Shown one piece after another: positions 38,164-47,102 of a DNA stretch of 64,000 nt. The notes under the pieces were generated by a model. The model did not search any database. It was not told the DNA's origin and saw only the letters and a list, made by a program, of their open reading frames with translations. Positions within the stretch are counted from its first letter, which is position 1. Each line of letters starts with the position of its first letter. The stretch is from Bacillota bacterium (lineage in GTDB: Bacteria > Bacillota > Clostridia > Lachnospirales > Lachnospiraceae), in the NCBI GenBank assembly GCA_023392615.1, contig JAEVYT010000007.1, forward strand, positions 1 to 64,000, written 5' to 3'. The position numbers and the translations under genes were made by a program.

Positions 38164-38320
38164 AATACTTTCCTCCCTGGAAATGTTTTTGCTACAGTTA
38201 GATACTACCATCCCCCAACACCGAAAAACAGATAGCAGATTTTGAAAATAGTGTATTATTTTCGAATGAATGCGAAAAAAGATAATAAAGGACTGAGTCG
38301 TAAGAGGTTAAAAAAGAAGA
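38164..38320. promoter_or_regulatory. Upstream region of the sugar ABC operon
   Basis: No convincing sigma-A promoter is seen. The dyad GAAAATA-N6-TATTTTC at 38244-38263, some 80 bp before the start codon, is a candidate binding site for the paired regulator. Confidence 0.3.
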
Positions 38321-38366
38321 TAGGGATGTGTTCAAAAACAAGCTGCATTTTCTCACATCATCCCTA
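38321..38366 (-). terminator. Terminator of the VanZ-family gene
   Basis: On the minus strand TAGGGATG-x-TGTG pairs with CACATCCCTA (arms 38366-38354 and 38330-38321) and TCTTCTTTTTT follows. The 120 bp between it and the VanZ stop hold nothing I recognise. Confidence 0.6.
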
Positions 38367-38490
38367 CCTCCTCCTATTCATGCCCTCATACCCCTGTTTT
38401 GGAATATATAAATATTAATTCTTTTTTGGATTCGAGCCTTAAGTTCTTAGGTATTAGGTATTCTTTATGATTACTAATTGTATTGATGAT

Positions 38491-39093
38491 TTATTTAGTT
38501 GTACCTATTTTTTTGATACTGCGAATAATTGAACGACATACCCGATAAATGATAAACCCAAATAATACCCCAATAACATTTAACATAACATCATCAATAT
38601 CAGCGCGGCGTCCTATAAAGAATTGAATAAATTCAATACAAAGTGAGCTTATGAATCCACTCAAAAGGACACGTAATAACGATCTGTACTTCTTTGACAG
38701 AAGTGGTAAAAATATACCAAGCGGCACAAAAAGTAAAAGATTTGCCCAAAGATTTAAAGTTGAAACCACTTCCCAACCATCTACCGCCGAGTTATTTGAA
38801 TACAAATATTGGTATATGGTATGAAAAGGGATAATATTAATCGGTGCAGGTTTATAGATATAAATATTAAAATATGGTTTCCCATTCATGATACCGGCAT
38901 TCCATATTGGTAATACCGTTTGAGATAACAGTCCTACCATATACAACGCAAATAGTCCTAACACTGCTTCTCTACCCAATGATGTGGTTTTTTTTCGCTT
39001 CTTAATTATAATCAATCGGATCAATACATATAGTGGCAAAGCTACTAAAATATATCCGATCATCTCTCCAATATAAGTTATTATTAGACTCAA
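38491..39093 (-). CDS. VanZ-family membrane protein
   Basis: Membrane protein of about 200 residues with five helices. The VanZ signature is present: VVSTLNLWANLLLFVPLGIF, then LLSGFISSLCIEFIQFFIGR and RADIDDVMLNVIGVLFGF, with Glu, Arg, Asp-Asp and Asn in the conserved positions. The TTG at 39093 has GGGAGG seven bases upstream; an earlier TTG precedes that site and is less likely. VanZ-type proteins affect teicoplanin or lipoglycopeptide resistance, and the core domain is widespread without resistance. No van genes adjoin. Confidence 0.85.
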   Translation of the reverse strand: MSLIITYIGEMIGYILVALPLYVLIRLIIIKKRKKTTSLGREAVLGLFALYMVGLLSQTVLPIWNAGIMNGKPYFNIYIYKPAPINIIPFHTIYQYLYSNNSAVDGWEVVSTLNLWANLLLFVPLGIFLPLLSKKYRSLLRVLLSGFISSLCIEFIQFFIGRRADIDDVMLNVIGVLFGFIIYRVCRSIIRSIKKIGTTK

Positions 39094-39162
39094 ACTTGTA
39101 TCCTCCCAATAATCCAAAAAGGTGGAATGTGACTTTTCCTTTTTGGGTTCATTATATATTTT

Positions 39163-39336
39163 CTAAATCATATATTCGCTTTCAAGAATTGACATAACCA
39201 TCAACGATTCATAATCCTCATTATAAAGTATGCAATCTCTCAAGATACCTTCCTCAATGAATCCCTCCGATTCATAAAGTCTTTGTGCTACCGTATTTTT
39301 CATCCTAACATCAAGCCATAAATCGTTGTTCCTTAT
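39163..39336 (-). pseudogene. C-terminal remnant of a GNAT acetyltransferase gene
   Basis: An open stretch of 58 codons ends in TAG at 39163. It reads DLWLDVRMKNTVAQRLYESE, then GFIEEGILRDC and a final SILESEYMI. This is the final part of a RimI-like GNAT fold (V-x-x-x-N-x-x-A-x-x-L-Y-E-x-x-G-F), yet no N-terminal part exists: a stop lies directly upstream and the jetC stop is only about ten bases away. It has no start codon or ribosome site. It must be the tail of a gene whose front was lost in a deletion or insertion. Confidence 0.75.
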
Positions 39337-39342
39337 TTAAGA

Positions 39343-42300
39343 TTAATAATCAAAAGCAAGAGAAACCTGATCTTCCTCGAAGTCCCCCTCATTCCCTTCT
39401 AGGTTTTCCATTAATTCATAGAAACGATTTTGTTCAAACTCTTCAATTGAGATACGAGTCTTGTTCTGGTTTGCAAATAAGAAGATTTTGTCTACGCTTT
39501 CCGTATAGTTTTGAATCTTATCATTTGGTGCACTGATAATTGCTTGAACGTGAAGGGAGTTAATTAAAGCGATACAGGTTGAAACTTTTTCACCGTCCAT
39601 CTTTGAGAATGCCTCGTCAAGAATAACCAGTCTCGGTGTCGGTCTTCTCTTCACCTTCGCATTCATGTTTATGCGATAGATTTGAGCAAAGCTTGCGAGT
39701 AATGCAACATATAACGGATTCTGTCCTTCACCACCAGAGTTCTTGGATAACATCTTGGCAAGAGAAGTAGGCGGACCTCCGTTTACTCTTTGATTCATAT
39801 CAAAGGTAAGATAAGTTCGATAATCTGCATAACGTTCCATATTAGCGCGAGCTGTTTCTAATGTCTTTGAGTCACTATTAGCAGGTGGCATAAACATTTC
39901 TAATAGCTCGTTCATAATCTCATTATATTCACTCTCGTGGTTCATACTAAACAAATCTACTTGACCATCCATGTTATTCTCAAGCTGTTTCGGATTAATC
40001 TCTAAATCCTTGTTCATGAACATATCATAGAACTTGCCCTCTTCTCCGGTGTTCTTCGTCACACTGAAGCTGTATTTGTCCTTACCGAAATCAAGTTGTT
40101 CCAATACTTGATTCAGATCATTCTTCTGCTTTTGTGCGTCCTGAATGGCTGCTCTGATCTTATATACAAAGTCTGATTTGAAATGCTTAATTGCAATCTG
40201 TGCCTGACGGTTTGCTTTCTCCGTGAATTCAACCAGTTTCTCACTGCTGAGAATACTAAGGAGATTCTCATAATCTTCATTATCCTTACCGGTAACCCCA
40301 AAACCTCTGTAGTTATACACATCATAATGAGCCTGCCTTTTTTCTATTAAAGCTGTATACTCAATTTCTTTTCGGTTCTTGATCTCTTCTAACTCATTCT
40401 GAATGCGAATCTTAATATAATCCGTTCTTTTTCCAGCGTTCTCTGCCATAAATGCTTCATAACCTTTATCTCTGGCAGTATCCTGAACAAAGTTCTTTCT
40501 CTTTTCTATTAACTCATCGTGATAGATGATAAGCATATCCCCGATTTCTTTATGTTTGTTCGATTTAGCAACTGCATATCCATCCGCTTGGCTCTTACGA
40601 ACTCTGAACTCCTCCAAAGATTTATCCAAATGTGTAAGCTTACTTTGCCAAGCTTCAATATCCGTTTTCTTAAGATCATCAATCTTACTTTGGCATTCAG
40701 TTCTTTCTTTCTCTGCTTCAATAAGTGCTTCCACATCCTTCATCCATTCCAGGTATTCCTGAGTTTCTTGGAAAGATTCATAGGACAACATCTCTGTAAT
40801 CTCCCTACTTCGTTCATCCAAAGGCTGCTTCTCATCACTTAAAAGTATTAAATTCTTCTGAGCAACACCAAGTCGCTTTGCGATGGCGCCTTGTCCGATA
40901 TAAGCAAAATCAGTATAGTTTTTCGGATCAATATGTTGTAGCTTATAACCTTGGTATAGGATGCAATCTTTAGTAATGCCACTGTTATGGTTTCTTAATT
41001 CTTCAATAGATTCACACTTAATCACCCGTCCGAGTAGATAATCGATATAAGCTCTCACATAATCCGCTGAAGTCTTTATCTCTTCCGCTAAAGAGTTAGC
41101 CAAAGGTGCTTTGGCCTTTGACAATACCTTCTCGGTATCGATCACTGCTACCTGATGATATCTCTTCGAATCCATTGAGCGATAGAATTCCATTGCCTTT
41201 TTTGCATATGCAGGTGGAACAATCAGCGTTGTTTTGTTGCCTCCCATATATCCTTCTATTGCATTTAACCAGCTATCATCTTCCACGTCAATTACATCTG
41301 CTAATACTTCAACTTCTATCGTCTCTTTGTAATAATCAGATAATTGCTCTGACATCTTCTGTTTTGCCTCTATTAATATATGTGAATAATTCTTATGTCC
41401 GTTTTTTAATACCTCAATTTCCTCTTTTGTTTCCTTAATTTGATCACCTAGAGAATGAAGCTTTTGACTGAGTTCGGTTTTTTCCGTTTCTAATTTAGCT
41501 TTTATACTTTTAATCTCTGAATGAATCTCTTCCATTTTAGATTGATCTGCTTGGTAAGTTTCAAATAGATTGATTGATTCTACTGTATCTATACTTAAAA
41601 GTCCGGTCTGTACCCAAGCATTGAGTTTACGTGCCAGATTATCATACTTTCCTCTTGATCTACCTAACATATCAATATTTTGAATCAATAATTTTAGCTG
41701 TTCCTGTAGGTGAGAGTATCCGCTATTTTGAATAAATCCTGCTACCTCATCACGCTCGACCTGCATGGTTTTAATCTGACTATTCAGGCTGTCAGAGGTA
41801 TTGTTTAACGATTTAATATCCTTATCCAGAGTCTCTAATTGAGATTGATTATACTCTATCGTTTGCTGTACCTGCTTAATCTCTAAGCAATCTAGGTTGT
41901 ATTTATACTGAAGTTCCTTATTACAACTATAATCATATTTTTGATACTGCTTTTGAATCTCCATCAGAAGCTCAATCTCTTTTTTGGTATCCTCAAGCTT
42001 AAGTTTTAAATTCGAGTACTGTGCTACGCTGTCCTTCATATCATCTATTCGTATATTTACTTCCGTAAAAATATAGTTCTTGATGAAATCATCCAATTTC
42101 ATATCCATTTTAAATGGAATCGCTTTCTTAAACAATGCAATAAAACGCTCATCTGGAAGTCCGCCAAAGTAATTATTATAGATTTCATTTCGAAATCTCA
42201 CATCTGTTGAGGTCAAAAAATACTCGTCCTGTGAAAAATTCTTTTTCAAATAATCCTTTAGCTCTGATATTGGAAAAGTTTTATTATTGTCGCCCCGGTA

Positions 42301-42735
42301 TTGATTCTCCGGTAATGCTCCCGCATGCCAAAACCATTGTTTTGATATTGAATTATTCGAGGTATCCACATCAAAGGCCACACCGATACACTGGCAGTTT
42401 TTGGTCTCCGTATCTTGAAATTCCAAAACCACTGTGGTGGAAAAATTCTTATTTCGTAAATATTTAATGCTATTATTTTCTTCAATCTGCATCATACCCC
42501 TAAGGTATTCAATTAAGGTTCGGTTAGAATCCTCCTTCGCTGCTTTATTGAAGAATCCTCTACCTGTCGTATCGGCATAAAATATCATCTGCAATGCATC
42601 AATTACAGTTGATTTACCACTTCCTGAATGACCGGTAAAGAAGTTCACGACCTCGTTATAACACATCACACGTTTATTTATATAGTGCCAGTTATTCAAG
42701 CACATCTTCGTCATCGCCAAAAATCGGTTGTTCAT
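39343..42735 (-). CDS. jetC: JetC, SMC-like ATPase of a Wadjet/MukBEF-type complex
   Basis: Large ATPase of 1130 residues. The N-terminal head has Walker A GHSGSGKST (residues 35-43), then long coiled coils rich in Glu, Lys, Gln (about 230-480 and 680-870), separated by a hinge-like segment (about 490-640). The C-terminal head has the signature LSKNSGGEGQNPLYVAL and Walker B RLVILDEAFSKMD. It is the MukB/JetC class, not canonical Smc or SbcC. The complex with JetA and JetB extrudes DNA loops; in Wadjet it detects small circular DNA which JetD then cuts. The start overlaps jetB by 44 bp; later ATG codons (42714, 42705) are possible. No jetD follows. Confidence 0.85.
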   Translation of the reverse strand: MNNRFLAMTKMCLNNWHYINKRVMCYNEVVNFFTGHSGSGKSTVIDALQMIFYADTTGRGFFNKAAKEDSNRTLIEYLRGMMQIEENNSIKYLRNKNFSTTVVLEFQDTETKNCQCIGVAFDVDTSNNSISKQWFWHAGALPENQYRGDNNKTFPISELKDYLKKNFSQDEYFLTSTDVRFRNEIYNNYFGGLPDERFIALFKKAIPFKMDMKLDDFIKNYIFTEVNIRIDDMKDSVAQYSNLKLKLEDTKKEIELLMEIQKQYQKYDYSCNKELQYKYNLDCLEIKQVQQTIEYNQSQLETLDKDIKSLNNTSDSLNSQIKTMQVERDEVAGFIQNSGYSHLQEQLKLLIQNIDMLGRSRGKYDNLARKLNAWVQTGLLSIDTVESINLFETYQADQSKMEEIHSEIKSIKAKLETEKTELSQKLHSLGDQIKETKEEIEVLKNGHKNYSHILIEAKQKMSEQLSDYYKETIEVEVLADVIDVEDDSWLNAIEGYMGGNKTTLIVPPAYAKKAMEFYRSMDSKRYHQVAVIDTEKVLSKAKAPLANSLAEEIKTSADYVRAYIDYLLGRVIKCESIEELRNHNSGITKDCILYQGYKLQHIDPKNYTDFAYIGQGAIAKRLGVAQKNLILLSDEKQPLDERSREITEMLSYESFQETQEYLEWMKDVEALIEAEKERTECQSKIDDLKKTDIEAWQSKLTHLDKSLEEFRVRKSQADGYAVAKSNKHKEIGDMLIIYHDELIEKRKNFVQDTARDKGYEAFMAENAGKRTDYIKIRIQNELEEIKNRKEIEYTALIEKRQAHYDVYNYRGFGVTGKDNEDYENLLSILSSEKLVEFTEKANRQAQIAIKHFKSDFVYKIRAAIQDAQKQKNDLNQVLEQLDFGKDKYSFSVTKNTGEEGKFYDMFMNKDLEINPKQLENNMDGQVDLFSMNHESEYNEIMNELLEMFMPPANSDSKTLETARANMERYADYRTYLTFDMNQRVNGGPPTSLAKMLSKNSGGEGQNPLYVALLASFAQIYRINMNAKVKRRPTPRLVILDEAFSKMDGEKVSTCIALINSLHVQAIISAPNDKIQNYTESVDKIFLFANQNKTRISIEEFEQNRFYELMENLEGNEGDFEEDQVSLAFDY

Positions 42736-43336
42736 CCTCTTCCTCCTCTCCCTCCTGGTACTGCTTAATCACTTCTGTAATCTCCTTGTTATCAAACATA
42801 AGATTTACAATGGGATTAATGATAAAGCGGATTTCACTATCCAGCTCATTGACCTCATCCAGTACTTCTACAATCTGATATCTCTTTAAGAATGCAATTG
42901 TTTTCTTCATCTCTGTTATTCCCATCTTGCCCTTCCAAAGACGGAACAACTGTAATTTTTCATTAATCGCACCCAGAGTGGTATAAACATGGATGGAGTT
43001 CGAGATGGTACTCATCTGCTCATCATAAATCACTTTAAGCAACAGGATAAAATAGGTCGATAAAGGAGAAATTTTTTCTCCCTGTAAGGTTGGAGTTTTA
43101 ATATAAATAATGTTATACTGACGATTCTCATACAGGTCTATGTCAGCTACATTAAAATAATCCTTTAAGAATTCAATATGTCTTTCGCATACACGATAAT
43201 CATCATTAATCATATGACGCTCTGTTTTTTTATCATATTTTCGTTCCATTATATAGGTTTGGCTTAAGAGCTTTTTTATTACTTCAGTAACTTTTGCTTT
43301 TTCTTCATCCATTAAGCCATTAAAATATGCCAGCAT
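42692..43336 (-). CDS. jetB: JetB, MukE-like subunit (DUF4194)
   Basis: Protein of 214 residues that fits DUF4194, the winged-helix KITE-like (MukE-type) subunit. It shows DEEKAKVTEVIKKLLSQTYI, a basic stretch MERKYDKKTERHM and, later, STYFILLLKVIYDEQMS. The C-terminus is strongly acidic (EEGEEEEDEQP). It bridges the JetA kleisin and DNA in the complex. AAAGGAGTAATAAA precedes the ATG. It overlaps jetC, and a small hairpin separates it from jetA. Confidence 0.85.
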   Translation of the reverse strand: MLAYFNGLMDEEKAKVTEVIKKLLSQTYIMERKYDKKTERHMINDDYRVCERHIEFLKDYFNVADIDLYENRQYNIIYIKTPTLQGEKISPLSTYFILLLKVIYDEQMSTISNSIHVYTTLGAINEKLQLFRLWKGKMGITEMKKTIAFLKRYQIVEVLDEVNELDSEIRFIINPIVNLMFDNKEITEVIKQYQEGEEEEDEQPIFGDDEDVLE

Positions 43337-43401
43337 TTTATTACTCCTTTTTCTTTGTTTTTACATGACTGCCCTTTACTAAGTTAGTTCGAGCAGCGAA
43401 T

Positions 43402-43427
43402 TTCACACTATAAACTTAAGGTGTGAA
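43402..43427. other. Hairpin between jetA and jetB
   Basis: TTCACAC (43402-43408) pairs with GTGTGAA (43421-43427), ten bases past the jetA stop. No T-run follows, so it may set mRNA stability or the ratio of subunits and not end the transcript. Confidence 0.4.
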
Positions 43428-43437
43428 TATTTCTTTA

Positions 43438-44823
43438 TTAATTCACACGTTCTTTCAACTTAAAGACTGCCTTCGGATAACAAAACTCCCCGTTTCTTAT
43501 CATCTCTTCACCGTCCCGCACTACTTCAAACGGACTCTTCACACGATAACTATAATCGAAGGCTAAAATCAACAATTCAAATTCACTTCTATTTGTAACG
43601 GCATGATCCTCCACTTTATAGACACCATCTTTCATTTTGGTCATCACAAAACCTTCAATCTGTGCCTTATTAAATCGTGCCTTGCTCTTATTCGCCTTTA
43701 GAATCTCTTCCTTAGATAATTCTTCTTCTAGTACTTCTTCGGGCTCATCTGATTCATCGATTACATTCTTCTTTACTCTCTTCTTATAAAATGAATCCTC
43801 TGAATTAATCGCAAAATCATTTAACTGAATTTTATCTGTAATCCTCTTTGTAATACTATCACTATGCCGTTCCGACATCATATTTAATAAAGTGACTAGA
43901 TTTCCTTTTAGATTCTGATCCCTACTTAATAGGTATTCCATTCTACTCACTGTCACACGAACATACTTTGAATGCTCTGCATCAATATTCGCAATACGAT
44001 TCTCGATATTGGAGATACTTCGATCTATCTCAAATATAAGATCATGATACTCCATATCAATTTCCTCTGGCTTTTTGTCCGATTTTTCCGATAATATCTT
44101 TCTTTTTAACAGGTAAAGTCTGCTTTCATCCTGCTGTAACTGGTATAACATATCCTTTATGTCATTCTTATATTTATAAAAATTATCACTGGTTTTTAAC
44201 AGTCCGTATTTTCGATTAATTTCAGTCTCAACAAATACCTCCAGATGCTCACTTAAAACCTCCTCATAAGTGGTTTTTGTTAATAGACTTTCAAAAAAAC
44301 GATCCATATTATGTAACATATTCTGTAAGGAACGATTTAGCTTAGTTGCATTTTGCCTTGCACTCACCAGCATCTCAATTCCCAGTTTTTTATCATTATA
44401 AAAGGAGTATAAATTCGAGAATATGTTCTGAATCTCAATATCAGTCTCCTGATCATTCGGATCATTTAGATTAATGAACGCCTCAATTAGGGTAGCTGCG
44501 TAATCCGGAATTACTATATTAGTTTTAAAATTAACATAATCCTCGACCTTCCTGACCCATCCAAAGGAGGTGAGCTTATTAATGATCTTCATAGAAGTTG
44601 GTTCATTATTATCAACTTCTATCTCATCATCATCACCAGATACGTCGATCATTCTTCCTTCAAAATGTTCTGATAAGATTCGTATCCCTGTATCCCTGGT
44701 CAGAAAATAATCATTGTACAGATATTCTTCATATATCGCCATGAGCGACTCTATATAAATATAACGGTTACTGCTCCGAAATAAATTCCAAAACTCCTGT
44801 GGTATCTTCTTTAATTCGTTCAT
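43438..44823 (-). CDS. jetA: JetA, kleisin-like subunit (DUF5716 family)
   Basis: Protein of 461 residues of the JetA family (older name DUF5716), a MukF-like kleisin. N-terminus: KIPQEFWNLFRSSNRYIYIE and an early winged-helix region (AIYEEYLYNDYFLTRDTGIR), a long helical middle (about 130-340) and a C-terminal winged-helix part. It closes the ring formed by JetC. AAAGGAAAAGAGCGA precedes ATG. It is the first gene of the operon jetA-jetB-jetC. The gene usually last in the set, jetD (Toprim nuclease), is missing both up- and downstream. Confidence 0.85.
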   Translation of the reverse strand: MNELKKIPQEFWNLFRSSNRYIYIESLMAIYEEYLYNDYFLTRDTGIRILSEHFEGRMIDVSGDDDEIEVDNNEPTSMKIINKLTSFGWVRKVEDYVNFKTNIVIPDYAATLIEAFINLNDPNDQETDIEIQNIFSNLYSFYNDKKLGIEMLVSARQNATKLNRSLQNMLHNMDRFFESLLTKTTYEEVLSEHLEVFVETEINRKYGLLKTSDNFYKYKNDIKDMLYQLQQDESRLYLLKRKILSEKSDKKPEEIDMEYHDLIFEIDRSISNIENRIANIDAEHSKYVRVTVSRMEYLLSRDQNLKGNLVTLLNMMSERHSDSITKRITDKIQLNDFAINSEDSFYKKRVKKNVIDESDEPEEVLEEELSKEEILKANKSKARFNKAQIEGFVMTKMKDGVYKVEDHAVTNRSEFELLILAFDYSYRVKSPFEVVRDGEEMIRNGEFCYPKAVFKLKERVN

Positions 44824-44904
44824 TCGCTCTTTTCCTTTATCAAAATGTAACTTTGTAATGGCATTCGTCTTAAAATCGATATTAGATAACGCCTTAGCCT
44901 ATCT

Positions 44905-44966
44905 ATTATAACATAGAAATCGATTTATTTCACACTTTTGTTGTATGAAGCGTTAAGAAGCGTTAA
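44905..44966 (-). promoter_or_regulatory. jetABC promoter region with 10-bp tandem repeat
   Basis: TATAAT (minus strand 44910-44905) about 80 bp before jetA, with a poor -35. Just upstream lies GAAGCGTTAA repeated twice in tandem (44947-44956, 44957-44966), exactly one helical turn apart, a possible regulator site. The rest of the 395-bp gap to 45139 is AT-rich and shows no gene. Confidence 0.45.
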
Positions 44967-45138
44967 GAACTTATTGGATAAGTGAGTAACTGGCGGATAA
45001 GTGTACCCATTCACAGAAAGATAAGTTAGTACCATAAAATAAAACTTCACAACACAATCTCATATTGTCGTCGTATACTCTTCTGGATCGAAAGTTATTT
45101 ATACCAGAATAAATTTTACAATACATTATGAAAATACA

Positions 45139-45174
45139 AGAAAAGTCATAGAATATTTTATCTATGACTTTTCT
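45139..45174 (-). terminator. Terminator of the efflux operon
   Basis: Perfect 14-bp stem AGAAAAGTCATAGA (45139-45152) with TCTATGACTTTTCT (45161-45174), eight-base loop, and a broken T-run on the minus strand. It lies 45 bp beyond the accessory lipoprotein gene. Confidence 0.7.
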
Positions 45175-45218
45175 AAGTTCTCATTATAAGTTCGTAGGTT
45201 TATCATTTATTAAACTTA

Positions 45219-45890
45219 CTATTGCGATGAATTAGCACTACTCCCTGCTTTATCGTCAATACTTTGGCTGCTATTCGATTTACTATTGTTTGTTCCGTTA
45301 TTGCCATTATCGTTACCATTTTCACGGTTTTCTCTAAACATTCCACCAAAGCCGTTAGCAAGCGCCTCTTCTATTGCGTCTGCCTGTTTCTGTGTAATTG
45401 TACCATCCTTAACCAGGCTCTTTAATTCCGTGGAATACATGGCACCCCTTTGTCGTCCCGCACTATTATTGCTACCATCTGTTCCGCCATTCCCTTTTGC
45501 ATCATTATTCGTACCTGAATTATTGTTACCATCCTGTCTCCATTGTCTATTTCCTCCTGGGCTACCGGAAGGTCTTTCACCGCCATTTCTCTGTCCATTG
45601 CGAGGGAATCCGGTAATGGAAGCCATCCGTTTCTTCATATTATCAGAAATTGCATTTATTACCTTATCCTCCTGTTCCGCAGTAATTGTACCATCTTGAA
45701 CGAGAGTAGACAGATTGTCATCTAGCATTTTCTTTATATTTTCTGCACTAAACTGTTGTCCACCGGCATTTTTTTGAGCTCCCTGTGAATTGTTCGTTCC
45801 GCTTTTCTTAGAACCACAGCCTGTCAGTGTAAACATCGTGATTGTCAAACTAAAGATTAACAAAACTGTTAATATTCTTCGACTCTTCAT
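45219..45890 (-). CDS. Accessory lipoprotein of the MacAB-like operon
   Basis: Lipoprotein of 223 residues. Lipobox LTGC (Cys near 25). Two helical repeats with almost the same core, LVQDGTITAEQEDKVINAI and LVKDGTITQKQADAIEEAL, are joined and flanked by low-complexity stretches rich in Gly, Asn, Ser and Arg. The repeats resemble DUF2680-type helix pairs. The adaptor encoded upstream in the same operon ends in a similar Gly/Asn/Ser-rich tail. AAAGGAGACGAAGTT precedes ATG. It is the last gene, 25 bp after the permease gene. It may sense or help the pump; function not established. Confidence 0.75.
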   Translation of the reverse strand: MKSRRILTVLLIFSLTITMFTLTGCGSKKSGTNNSQGAQKNAGGQQFSAENIKKMLDDNLSTLVQDGTITAEQEDKVINAISDNMKKRMASITGFPRNGQRNGGERPSGSPGGNRQWRQDGNNNSGTNNDAKGNGGTDGSNNSAGRQRGAMYSTELKSLVKDGTITQKQADAIEEALANGFGGMFRENRENGNDNGNNGTNNSKSNSSQSIDDKAGSSANSSQ

Positions 45891-45914
45891 AACTTCGTCT
45901 CCTTTTATTAATTA

Positions 45915-47102
45915 TCATTCATATCTTAATGCATCGATTGGACTTAAACTGGAAGCTTTTCCTGCAGGATACAGCCCGAATACAATTCCTACCCCTGCTG
46001 AGAAGGTAAAAGCCATCAACATAACAGATAATTGCATCTGGACTGCAATTGATGAAACTCCCGGCAATATCAAACAGATTAATACTCCAAGAAGTACTCC
46101 TACAATTCCACCGGTACAACTTAAAAATACTGCCTCGATTAAGAATTGTGACAAAATATCTCTACGTTTTGCTCCGATTGCTTTACGAACACCGATTTCT
46201 CTAGTTCGCTCTACTACAGATACTAGCATAATATTCATAATTCCAATTCCTCCTACAACTAGAGAAATCGCTGCTATTCCTGCCAACATCATAGTAAGTG
46301 TATTCGCGGTTTGGTTACGTGCGCTGATCATTTCACTCTGACTTAATACACGAAATGCATTTGTATCGTTATTATATTTTGAAAGAAGGAATTGATTTAG
46401 AACGTAAGTAGCTGAATCCACTGATTTTGCAGAGGCAGCTTCCACAAAATAACTTGACACTGTAGTAGTCTTTAATAATCTCTGTGCACTCGATAAGGGC
46501 ATAATCAACTGATTATCATTCGAACCGGCCGAACTGGTTCCCTTGCTTTCAAGAATACCAATAATTATAACCGGTGTTCCATTTACCATAATCTTTTTCC
46601 CTATAAGAGATTCATACTGCTCTGCCTGTACATCCGGGAAGATATTTTGCAATACCTCTATCCCTACATCACATACCTTATAGCGATTATCGATATCATC
46701 CTGTGTGATAAACCGTCCGTATGCAGTGTGAAGATCTCGCACAGATTCATAATCCGATGTTGTCCCGATAATAGAGGCTGTATTATTATTTGCTTCATTC
46801 TTAACAGTCGCATTACCTGATATCTGAGAAGCAATTCCGCCAATGGATGGTTCACTCTTTAATTGTGAGATCTCATCAGAGGTTAATCTTGATGAGGAAC
46901 TGCTCGTAATACTCACAGTTAACATATTCGTACCCATTTCTTGAATCGCATCAGTAACCTGCTTAGCAGAACCTTGCCCGATTGCTACCATTACAATAAC
47001 GGATGTAATACCAATAATAATACCCAACATTGTTAAGAAGGATCTCATTCGATTGGCGAACACAGAGGCTAATGACATTTTAATTGCCTGAGAAAATTTC
47101 AT
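45915..47102 (-). CDS. MacB-type ABC transporter permease
   Basis: Membrane protein of 395 residues with the FtsX/MacB layout: helix 1 (about 22-42), an extracellular MacB core domain of about 220 residues, then three helices near the C-terminus. Family text includes FANRMRSFLTMLGIIIGITS, SVVERTREIGVRKAIGAKR and LGVLICLILPGV. It overlaps the ATPase gene by 4 bp (ATGA). With the ATPase and adaptor it forms a mechanotransmission pump that expels peptides or drugs across the wall side of the membrane. Confidence 0.93.
   Translation of the reverse strand: MKFSQAIKMSLASVFANRMRSFLTMLGIIIGITSVIVMVAIGQGSAKQVTDAIQEMGTNMLTVSITSSSSSRLTSDEISQLKSEPSIGGIASQISGNATVKNEANNNTASIIGTTSDYESVRDLHTAYGRFITQDDIDNRYKVCDVGIEVLQNIFPDVQAEQYESLIGKKIMVNGTPVIIIGILESKGTSSAGSNDNQLIMPLSSAQRLLKTTTVSSYFVEAASAKSVDSATYVLNQFLLSKYNNDTNAFRVLSQSEMISARNQTANTLTMMLAGIAAISLVVGGIGIMNIMLVSVVERTREIGVRKAIGAKRRDILSQFLIEAVFLSCTGGIVGVLLGVLICLILPGVSSIAVQMQLSVMLMAFTFSAGVGIVFGLYPAGKASSLSPIDALRYE

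Noticed and set aside
40113..42485. Frames opposite or inside jetC, considered as a hidden jetD
   Set aside because: They are out-of-frame shadows without Toprim or DUF3322/DUF2220 motifs.
44824..45138. Search for a jetD fragment upstream of jetA
   Set aside because: Only AT-rich sequence with frequent stops on both strands; no coding remnant recognised.
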